A stretch of DNA of 64,000 nucleotides. Source: Penelope pileata (Eukaryota; Chordata; Aves; Galliformes; Cracidae). Of this stretch, positions 37,268 to 48,400 are shown in pieces (the stretch's first letter is position 1; each line of letters begins with the position of its first letter). Under the pieces are notes generated by a model. The model did not search any database. It had not been told where the DNA came from and saw nothing but the letters and a program-made list of their open reading frames with translations. The DNA is taken from NCBI GenBank assembly GCA_013396635.1, contig WBMW01000464.1:496001-560000 (forward strand). The letters run 5' to 3'. The translations under genes and the position numbers were made by a program.

Positions 37268-40200
37268 TTCCTCTCTGCTTGTACTGAGGTGGCCATGGAA
37301 GCCTGGAAGGTCTCCTGACTCTTCAATTATACTGGGCCTTGGTTGCCTCCCAAATCCGAAGTGGGGTCTATTTGTGGAGCTGCAGCTCTGCAGCTGGAAC
37401 AAAAGCAGATACTAGCAGAGACTGGCCTTAATGGGAGTCGGAGAAAATTGTCATGCCTTGCACACACACGGTGCCTATTTGAACTTGATGGCTTTTGTGC
37501 TGACAGGAGCAGCTGTGCTCACTCCCCTGATTTGATAATAAGACCTGTAAGTTTGTAGTATGCCTTTTCGCAAGAAGGTCTGGCCTGAGTTTGATATTTT
37601 GCTTGGGACAGAATTCCCTCTCTATTTCCCACACCCACTTCTGCATCTTTGTTCTCTCCCTCCCTGCAGACTTGCAAGACATTCAGATCTAATTAGTGCT
37701 AATAAAAGTGCTTCTCTCCAAGGGTCAAACCTGATAAAAACAGGGGATGGACAGAAGAAAATAAAAGAGCTGCACACACAGATCTGGCATGTAAACAAGT
37801 GGCCCCTCCTTCACTCCATTCCTTCCCCAACCCAGTCTGTGTCCACTAGAGCAGAAGGTGGAAAGGAAAGACAGATGCTCTGCTTGGGGGTTACAGGCTA
37901 CTAGATGCAGCTGCCCTCTTAAATAATTACTTTATCTCTTTCATCTGGCCTCCAAATGCATTTTTCCTCAGGTTCTGGAGTCTAATGCACAAACACAAAA
38001 GATAAAGTTTGTGTATTCTTGATTTCTTGTTTTAAGGTTGCAAAACATTTAATTTCCATCAGCTTCTGCTTCCACCCTTATGTTCAGAAACAGCCACACT
38101 GACAGGCTGCCTCTACCTTTGTTTGAAGATACTGAACAGCCACTGCTGTTTCTCATCTGCTTCTTCTACAATGAGTGGAACACACTAGGATGAAAGAGTC
38201 ATACTAGGCAAAAGGAGAACTAATGTTCTGGGGAGAGGGAAAGCATCTAGCCAGAAATTAGTATGGGCTGTTTGGGAATCAAACACTAGGGTCCATACTG
38301 CAAACTTAAGGCCAATTATCTTCCTTAGTTTAGCCTCCATGAGAGAGACTCAGACTTTCTTATTTTCTTTCTAACCCTAAGGAGACTGAGGTTTTTCCCT
38401 CTGTGGCTCAAATTTAATGCAAAGTGGTTGTTATCACTTTGCTGCAGTGAAAACCCTTGCTGCAAATCCAGTCTGCACCTGCCAGCCTGGGGATGCAATG
38501 CCAGCTGAAAAACTGCTGATAGACTTGTGTAGGCTTGTTCCTTCCCTTTGAAACAATGGAAACAAATTATATTTTGCACAAACAAAGACAACCATCTATT
38601 AACATTTTGTTATTCTTTGATCTCCACAGTGCTCCAATATTACTGGCAAACTTGCATTTGACAACAAAGTCTCTCAAGATATAGAGCCTACACAACACTA
38701 TTCATTACAGACAAGCAAGCTGAACAACTTTCCAAGCTATTACTTGTAATGATGATGATTCAGACAAAACAAAAAGAAATCACTGTTACAAATTCCCTTT
38801 CAATTTCTGTCAATATCCGTCATAGGAACACTGTGTTAAATAGCCCTTGAAGAGGACTTCTACAACTTGGGTTGGAATCACAAAGCTAAATACAGCAGGA
38901 AGCAATTGCAATGCTCTGCTGATAATCTGAGAGAAAAGGCAAAATGGAAGAATCGGTCATTTGCAAGACAGATAGATGATGCATCTAGCAAGGGGCCCAT
39001 GGTCAGGGGCAGCAGATGCATGTTCTATCTTCCCTTGGCCCTGGAACAGGCATGGGACTTTGTCCCAGCCTCCCCACTCACTGGACGCGTGTCACAAGGA
39101 GGTCCCACCAGGAATAGCACTGGGGCAGGGGAGCAGCAGATGACTTTTGAAATATCTTCCAGTCTTACTTTCGCCACAAAAAATAAAACTTAGCTTTGTT
39201 GCGGATTTGGCCCTTTGTTAGGAACTGTAGTGAAGATAGCAGTAGCTATTTTCACCCCAAAGAACATTCTGCTTCAGAGGAAAGAAAAAAAAGAAGACAG
39301 GCAGAAAAGATAAATGAGTGCATAAATGTGGAAGAAGAGGGGGAAGCTTGGGTAAAATGTGAAATAGGTCTAGAGGGTATCATCTTGTAAATTGGTTGGA
39401 AAAAATGTTTCTACTTAGAATAATTTTGCACAGCACTGAGCACAAGGTGTACTGGAGTCATCCTAACTGAAATGTCCCAGCACTGTTAATAAAATTGTTA
39501 TAAATAGAGGCACTAAAAATAGAAGCATTGAGTAGCCCCAGCTGGATTACATGCTAATTTTCACATTTTGGCTGCAGTACACGCCAAGGATTCATCCAGT
39601 ACCACAGGCCACTGCCTCCTTCCCATATCTTGTCAGAAACTGCTTATGTTCAGAAACATCCAGAGAAGTTTGCTGGCAATCTTTATGAAAACGTGGAGCT
39701 TTTTGGAGAAGAGTTGCAGTGAAGCTTTCCAGGAAGTAGGTGATAAGGCCCTGCATGAAGGTGTGAGGAGGAGTGAAAAGCAAAGGAAATGTAATTTCCA
39801 GTCAGGACAGAAAAATAGTTTATGAAGCACTGTATCTCTTAAAATGACTTGTACTAGCTCTCATAAAGCAGGTGGGAAAAGTGCTCTAAAAAATGGATAA
39901 AGCATCTTGCCTAAAGGTGAAAGTTCCTCCTCACTCCTGGTTACTTACAGGTGACTCACACTCTCTAGTGTAAGCAAGCCTGCTTGTTATTCTTGTATCC
40001 TGTCTGACATCATTGTAAACGTATGGAACATCTTCAAAATATCTAATCCTAACATGTGATGGATTTAATAATTTCTTGTTCCACCAGTTACCTTTTACCA
40101 GTTACCTTTTACCAGTTACCAGTTACCTAACACTCAAGTCCTTCAATTAGCTCTATGTGGGTGACCTTGCAATTTAATACTAATTTTTCTCTTCATAGAA

Positions 40201-41612
40201 AAAAGGGTAAGTTTAAGTCTGTATTCCCCTTTTTCAAGACAGTATTTTATAAACCGCTCATATATCTCTTCTGATTCATCTCCAACAGAAATGTCTTAAT
40301 TTCCATTTGTATTAAACTCTTTTTTCATTTGGGTGCTTTTCAAGGGAGAGGTGGGCTGAAAAGAGAAGTAAATGGCAAGAGAAGGCTCAGGAGTAAAGTT
40401 CTCACTACATTGCCTTCAAATATCTGTAACCTATGCAGTTATTGTATGGAAAGGGTACTTTTGTTTCTGCTTTTTCTCCTTAACATACTAGATTGCCACT
40501 AAATTACAGTAGTTTGTTCTTGACATTCTGTTATGATGCTTTAGGAATACGTGTATTGTTGCTCTCCAATCTGGTTTGTGTAGACTGCCTCCATGCGGTT
40601 TTAAATTAAATCAATTTTAGCTGTAGGCAATCGTTGACTTACATATCTATAGATAGATGAAAACTCCTTTGTAAAGTTGACAATCACTCTGCAAGCTTTT
40701 AATATGAGCCTTTCCCTGAAGCCAATTTAGATTGAGCTGATTCTGCCGACAAGCTGTGGCATGAACAACATGACCTTCCAGCTCTGAGGGGTGAAATCTC
40801 AGCTCTGCTGAAATTGGTGTCAAATGAAAGCATGAGCTCATCCACTGAGCTCAGCTGCTTCCCTCCCTCTTCTTAAAGCCAGACTTTCATATTGGCTCTA
40901 CTTCCATTACATCTCAGTAAATACTAACCTTTGTACTTCCATAAAGAATGGCATGGCTTTCAAGGTGTGGAAAACTGGATCTTTCCCCATATTACAACAG
41001 AACATTGACCTTGAGCAACTTACTGTCATCACTTGAGCTTTATGGCATGATAAACTCACCTGGAAAACCCCAAACATTTTGTACAGGAGGCAGCATTTTC
41101 CAGTTGAGCTATTTTGCCTAAATTCTGAGAGAATGAAATATAAGAGAAATACAGATGTCAAAAGGGCCTCATCCAACACAACATGGGAGAAGAATGGTAG
41201 ATTAAATCGCTGAGAAGCTAGAGTGAAAAGCTTCCTGCTTTCTTCCTGTGCTGGGATCCTTTAGCGATATTCTGTTCGTCGGAATAAACATTCATCCACA
41301 TCTCATTCCAGGTCTCAACAGAGGGGGGAAATGGATCTCTGATTGTGACTGGAGACTCAACACATTACTGCGAATGTCAGCATATTATCATGACTCTAGG
41401 TCATACATGGGATTCTCTACATTTTGTAAAGTCTTCTGTAAACTCATGCAGACCTTATGGGACTAGCTTCTGAGATAGGTGGGCTCAAGGAAAGAATCAG
41501 GTCCATATTAATTTTTAGGTTTTATTCATTGTAACAACATCAGGGACTCTGGATCAACAGTGCTTGAGTCTGCCTGGATGGTACAAGAAGAACATTTGCA
41601 ATGGAAGAAACT
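37268..41612. other. Unassigned non-coding sequence
   Basis: No gene or repeat family recognised apart from the small tandem array at 40085-40127. Frames reach 114 codons (37560-37904) and 108 codons (38867-39193) on + without recognisable domains. Confidence 0.55.
40085..40127. repeat. Small tandem array, 14-bp unit
   Basis: Two exact copies of the 14-base unit 'cagttaccttttac' (40085-40098, 40099-40112) are followed by two 7-base partial units 'cagttac'. The 7-base sub-unit suggests stepwise slippage. No function is inferred. Confidence 0.9.
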
Positions 41613-41830
41613 TAAATAGAATAGAATGGTTCAGTTGGAAGGGACCTTCAAAGATCATCAAGTCCAACTGCCTGACCTCTTTAGGGCTAACTAAAAGTTA
41701 AAAAAAAAAGTTACTGCATTCCACTCCTGCACCCAGATCATTGATAAAAATGTTGAGCAGCACTGGCCCTAAGGAACACCACTAGTGACCATACACCAGC
41801 CAGATGTAGCCCCTTTTCACTACAAGTTAC
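41613..41830 (-). mobile_element. CR1 LINE fragment with internal deletion
   Basis: The + strand begins 'aaatagaatagaatggttca' and continues 'gttggaagggaccttcaaag' and 'gatcatcaagtccaactgcc', the reverse complement of a CR1 3' end with an ATTCT-type tail. After an A-rich interruption at about 41699-41710 comes 'gatcattgataaaaatgttg', 'gcactggccctaaggaacac' and 'cactagtgacc', a further CR1 block normally separated from the first by more sequence. The copy therefore has an internal deletion or was pieced together at the A-rich point. No ORF2 frame survives. Confidence 0.88.
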
Positions 41831-44800
41831 AGCAAATGTAAAATTACTTTCTATACAAATCTGGCAAAGCTGAAATCTGTTGTTCTGGGAGATCTTCCAA
41901 AAGTCATCCCTTTGTAGAAGGATTTGTAAGAGATGGGTATTTCAAAGAGATAAAGCTATTTTCTCATATGCAGCTCAGCTTGGTTAGCATCACAGTATAT
42001 TGTGAAAGCATAAGAAGCAAAAACCAAGAGACAAACACACTTATATCAATGCCTTTAAAATGCAGGCGCAATCCCACAATTTCTCCCCTTCTATTCTCAG
42101 GATAAACCTGCACTCAGACAGCAGCTAATCTATTTTGATGGGGGCAGACAGAATGCTAGTTACTGTATGAATGCTCATACATTAAACAGTTATTAAAAGG
42201 AAAGTGAAGAAGAAAGAAATCAAAATTTCATCAACTAATTGAATAGATTTATTCAAGGAGAAGGAAAGAACCTTGATCTGAGAAAGATTTAAGCATGCAT
42301 AAGTTATATTCTTAACCCCGCTGAGCACTCTACTTAAGAAAGCAGTTCAGAGAATTCCTCTATTGATTCTTAAACAATACACTGAAATTTTAATGACCTT
42401 GTCAGCAAAACACTTTCAATCATCTCAGATAACACTGATATAACTACTGAACTAAGAGATGCTTGCAAAGGGACAGACTTAAACATGCTGTTTACCAAGG
42501 AAATGCTAGTATTGCCCATTTCTGTTTATCCATGCTAAACTGGCAGTATAGTTGCTTTAAAGCTTCAAAATACTGCTTTTGTACCACTAAGTATTTTTCA
42601 GGAAAAAAAAAAAAAAAAAGGAAGAAAAAGATTTAAATTACCACTTAGTTTAACTTAAGTCCAGGTAAAATAATTGAGCCTCCATGCAAAGAACTGGATT
42701 CCCTCCTGCTTTACCCCCAGTTTTACATGAATGTAACTCACATCAATGAAGATCAATGGAATCACAGGAACAGAAAACCAGAGCATCACAATGACTGATA
42801 TTACCGGAGGTTGAGAAAACACCTCTCAGCAGTGATTGTAAGCTCTGACCTCAGGAATCTGGCACAGAAAAAAGGGATCCAGGATAATCCAATATTATCT
42901 ATGGAAGGCAGCATCACTTTTCTAAAATTCACAGTCTTATTACTTTAAATATAGCAAGGGGAAAGTGCAGATATTAATCAAGCAGCCACGTTGTATCGAG
43001 CAGAGCATGAATTTCCCTGTGTTTCCCTACTGAAATCTGCACTTCCATCCTCAGAAATCATTTCTATTGATTCATTTGGCTCACGCACTGTGTTTGTTTA
43101 AGTGGTTGGTTAGTTAGTATTTGAAATGCCACGGGCACACAGCACATTGGAATAGAGATTTTGACCATTTCACTCAAAATATCCACTCCTGGGTAGTTTC
43201 TCAGGCCATAATATCATGGTTCTCGGGGAGCAATGGCAGCTCACACATGGAATCCCTCCCATTACCGCGTTTCACTGTTCTCATGATGGAATATATGCTC
43301 CTTTTTGACAGTCCATAGTCGCAGTAACTTCTAAATTATTTCCAAATATTAACTAAGCACTCACAGAATAGGCAGGAGAAGACCACACACACCAGTTTAG
43401 AGGGACACAAAATTCACAATACTGCCCAGGAACAGAACAAGTCTGTGGCAGAATCATCCATACAATGCAGGTCACTTGTACCTCCTCTTAATTAAGATAC
43501 AGTTTCCTTCTATAAATATAATGATATAAATGATTAGCATACACAGGGGCTAGAGAAATTGCCAGCTCTAAGAGACAGAGAAATCCCAACTCTGTTTTAG
43601 ACAGAAGAAAATTAATTTGCAGAGGTACCAGATGAAAGAAGAAGCTTCCTGAATCTGGAAATCTGAAGCACAGTATTACATGAAAGCCTCAGGGACCAGT
43701 AAATAAACACAGAGGCAAATATAAAAAGTACACAATGTCAGGAATAGTGATGGAAAGGCAAATGTCAGTCTTTCTTTCACTATTAAAATTTCACTGCCTG
43801 TTGAATCTTCTTCATTCTTTTGAATTTGAGATCCAGGAAAAGGTAACTGCAGCTGTCTTTGAACAAAGTAATAAGAGTATTTTTGTAAGACACTTCTGGT
43901 TATCAGCAGATGATGTCCAAAAGCTTAGAAATTGGTTACCTCAGAGATAACTTTCATCCTTTCTATCAATGTTCAAATTTGCAAGGAAAATGCAGGAAAA
44001 CAACACGCATGCAAAAAATTCTTTAGGAGGTCCTTCCAATTTGTGCGAGAAAAGATTAACCTGTGCAAAGGGGAATCCAAGAGCCTATTAAAGTTAACAG
44101 TTGGTCGGGGTGAAATCAAAGAGGACATTTTTTGTTCTGCACATGCCTGGCTTTTTCATATCTCCTTCCTTCCCCTGTTAGTAGAATTCTGGTTATTTCC
44201 TGTTTTCAAGCATATAATCACTTTATCTCAGCTTGAACAGGCACTTTTACTGCCCCGTTATCAGCATCTTACCAAGGGGAAAAGTCAAAAATAATCAATG
44301 TACTTGATACCTGAATGCCTCATACCTGTGGGTTTCTAATATATCAGAAAAGAAAACTTAAGTTACAATGTAAGTTGTAACAAAAAGCTCTCTTTATAGG
44401 CAGATGAACAAAACCATGTCAGAGTCCTAAACAACTTCAAAAATTTGGAAATCCATCTCCAGGACAGAATCCAACATTCATGCTCATGGGATTTATAAAT
44501 CATCTACAAAACAGAGATAAAAAATTGCATTTTTTGGGTGAAACGCAGACTCCGGTAAAGTCAGAAATAAAGGTCTCCCTGAGCTCAGCAAGGCAAAGGA
44601 TTGCATTTTCAGACATAGATTAACTGGTTCTCATTTGAAAAGTGCTACATTTGTGCTTAGTAGCGCCAGAATGATTGCAGCCTCTGTTCTAATCTACATA
44701 ACTGTTTCCCAGTACAGCTTTCTGCTCACTGGAAACTGTTTCTTCGATATAGTAAGTGACCATCTGTATTTGAAAGAAGTGACCATGGTAATGTTCTCAA

Positions 44801-45246
44801 GATAACCCAAGCAGACAGCCTAATGGCACAGCTAGATTACTCATATCTGAAAATCCTTGACAAAATGGACATTTCTGTGGAGACGTGATTGTGTTTGTTT
44901 GCTCTTTGCAGAACCAGAAGGAGCCTGCAAAGGTCAGCCCATCCTTCCTCAAGCAGGCTGAATTATACCTACATCATTCCTGAAAGATGCATGCCACAGG
45001 AGGTCTGTAGGGAAAGGAATACCCTGTCTCCCTAGGTCAACTACTTCATTGCTTGCCTTTCTTCATGTTCCTACCCTTTATTTTCTGACATAAGCCTATT
45101 TGCACTAGATTAGAGCAAAGACGTATCCAGGCTGCTATTTTGTCTCTGATTCCAACAGAGGCCAGCAGCAGCCGCCAAAGATACAGTAGATTTTCAATTG
45201 AGCTGATGTATTTTGACAGAATGTGAATCTCCATGTACACTGGTGA
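41831..45246. other. Unassigned non-coding sequence
   Basis: No gene or repeat recognised. It includes an A17 run at 42603-42619. The longest frame is 120 codons (43932-44294, +) without family resemblance. Confidence 0.55.
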
Positions 45247-45474
45247 TCTCGTTTAACTAAGTTATTTTGGACTGGGGCAGCTGTCCTTGTGCACCCCCAG
45301 CCTCTCCATTTGCAGGGCAGCACGAGAAGCTGAGAGATTTTTGACTTACTGTAAGCACTGGTCAGCAACAACTAAAATATCAGTGTGTTATCAACTTTAT
45401 TTATCTCCTAAATCCAAAACAGCACATCAGACACTAGGAAGAAAATTAACTCTATCCCAGCCAAAACCAGGACA
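45247..45474 (-). mobile_element. Avian ERVL-type LTR, 5' part only
   Basis: The minus strand starts at 45474 with 'tgtcctggttttggctggga' and continues with 'aattttcttcctagtgtctg' and 'gataacacactgatatttta', the well-known opening of an abundant avian LTR. It shares blocks with the beginning of the LTR at 59281-59826 (minus strand), for example 'tagtgtctg' and 'tgataacac'. The copy stops near 45247, before the U3/R part that includes the polyadenylation region. It is therefore a truncated, solitary piece with no coding sequence. Confidence 0.85.
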
Positions 45475-48400
45475 CTGACTGCTGCAAAACTTTCTACATG
45501 AAAACAGCCTGGAGTCACACTCTGCATGTTATTTGTACACTGGATGTTACATCTTTAGTTGGTTCAGGAGCAGTTTGTAACAAGTCAAGAAGATTTCCGT
45601 TGGCTGTCCTTACTCATTTTGACATAGAAGACTGAAATGCTCATATACTCAATGGTAAAAAGGCAAAAGAGGGAGATTTCTCTAGATTTTGAGCAAGGCA
45701 GCATTCCTACGAGTGTCATGCTCCAGCTGCAAGGTGGTTGCTTCCTGATCAGGATCTGTATGATCCCTTCTTAGGCAAGATCATAAGAAGCCATACTGAG
45801 ATCATGTGAAGCCATACTAATGCAGACCCCAAATGACAAAGACATGGCCAATTGCTTAAAGGTCACAGTGTTTGGCCTAGAGCTGCCCATGCAGATGAAG
45901 GGAACTGAAGTACAGTGTGTCCATGCACGGAACAAAGCCTCCTTCCTTGTGCTTCCTTGGTGCATTGGCAAAAGAAGCCATTTGAGAAAAATATATTAGA
46001 GACAAGCTGATAAGATGTTTGCTGCTCCCTTGTCTTTGCTGGTGTAGGGCTCTTTGCTCACTGTTTTGAGGGAAATACACTGCAGAACTGAGGGAAAGTA
46101 CAAGTTTTTGCTTGTAGAATCAGCTAGGTTTTGTGAGTTTTCTGATTGACTCTTTTTGATGTTATGCTCAGGAGAAGTGCTTAGCCCTCATCTAGTACAT
46201 CATGAAAGAGGCCTTATCTTTAATTGATGAACTTCAGAACCTTTGTCTGAAAGCTGAAATGCATCATCTTCAGCAAAGAAAAGCAAGTGCTGTATGTTTT
46301 AATGCCAAAGCCAAACTTTCACAAGTATATGCCAAACAACAGAGCAGGCCAGTGTAACTTTTACACAATTGCCCAACTCTATGTTAGCCCAGCTCCTGAG
46401 CAGTCTCCCTCAGAAGACTCAAAATGGATGCAAGCTCTCAGCAGACAGACCTCACTCCTGTGTGCTGCCTGGGTCATACCCTTCCTGGGAGTCTTCTTCA
46501 AGCCTTTGTCACCTCCGACAAACAATGAGGAAAATGCTGTTTGAGAAATTGTTTGATTGACCTCAGTGACAATTTATTTGCTCAGCACCACCTTTAGTGC
46601 CTAGATCTACAAAAGGCATAAACTGAAACACTAGTAACAAATGATAATGGGATGAATTACAAAATAATGCGCATCTTTATCTTTGCTTACACAAACTAAT
46701 TTAATGGGACATCTCTTAAGAAATCAGACTAAGATGTTCTGCACAGATTTACTGAATGTTCAAGATGTGAGGTGTCTCTGGGTGTTCTTTTGTATTTGCC
46801 TTTCCTTCAGCAGTTCTCACGTCCTGCTGAGCATTTAAGCCTTGCCTTCTCCTACCAGGGAAGACATTAAGTGTGGATATCCCCTGGGCACTGCACTCCT
46901 GCTGCATCCAAGCCAGAGTTCTCACTCAGCTTGGGTCACACAGACCTCTGCATCCCTTGCCTCTTTTCTGTGCTTCAGCAAACAAGGAAGCAGTTAACAC
47001 TGTTGACATCTGAAGTGTCATCATTGGCATTTGAGTTAATATGTGAAGCTGCAAGGGGCTATTTATTTGTGCTGCTAGTGCTTCAGGCTCTTGGCATATT
47101 CAGACATGTATAATTGCATTGGCTACCTTCAGGTCATATTTTCAAGGATTTTGTCGCAATTACAGCAGCTAGAAAGACCTCATTTCAAACAAACAAACAA
47201 AACCACAACAAAGTATTTGAGAAACCAAGAAATGGACTTTGCTAGCATATATGTTCTACACAAAGGTACCTCTACAAGCCATAAAAAGATGGTTTTCACT
47301 AAAGCTGAAGTGTTACTTGAACAGAACCAGAAGCAATGACTCCAAATCATTAGTGTGGAGTAAGCCTGGCAACACATGCAGCTGAAGAGTCACTGTACAG
47401 ATCAGTCTGGATTCACAGTGCACAAATTGCCTTACTCTCTCTGATCTCCTGTAATCATTTGATGGTATCTATCCTGAGAGTTTCACTCTTAATTGCACCT
47501 CTTGGTCTTGAAAGCATTAGCTTGATGTTGTCAGATATTTGGGTGAGTAGATATTTATATTATTTTCATCATCTTTTTTTTTTTTTTCCTTTTTCCTGAT
47601 GAGATACGTACTTTTAGCTGTACAGAGTAATTTATTATCATTTGCTTCTCAGCTCCTTGAGAATGTGAAGACTCTGGTCTCAGATTGGAAAACTCATTTT
47701 GTTCAAACCAGACCAAAATTCTAAAGCACAGAGCCCAGGCATAACAATGGTAAGTCATATTAAAGTCAAAGCATCACTATCATTTCAGAAAAAGAAACTG
47801 AACTCTAACCTAAAAGTGCTTAGTAAGTGACTAACTCGTACCCGGAGAGTTTCTTTTAATAAACTTTACCTGGCAATAAGAGAAAAATCAAGATGGGAAC
47901 ACAACACCTAAGGCAAGTTCTATGTTTCGTTTGTCAGCCTGTTTTCAAATCAATAGATTACATATATTTCTGTCAATGCATAGATTCTTACTTCAAACAA
48001 AGTCAACTATAAAAAATATAGACACAATATGAATTGAGGTAGAAAAAAGATATTGCTTTTTGTTTTATTATATTCATCAGATTTTGAAATACACACCATA
48101 TAAAAATGTGGCGAATAAACTAGACTAAAAACAGCTCTCATTTTCCAGTGAGAGGCTCTTATTCATGTTTATAATCATGAAAAGCCTCCTCTCTACCACA
48201 GGCTTCACAAAGAATCCCAAATGACATTACAGATTCTCACTTTTTCTTTACCTGCACAGAGTCACAGCCCTGTAAGGAGCACTGTGGTGACCACACCATT
48301 GTTTCTCTGCTGCATCCCATTTTCATCTTAAATGAAAACCTTAATTTTCAGCTGGCCTGTACACACTGTGGTATCCACTATGAGGTCCTGAGCAAGTCAT

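Noticed and set aside
37085..37402. 105-codon minus-strand frame
   Set aside because: It crosses the MIR-like fragment and shows no domain, so it is more simply a chance frame.
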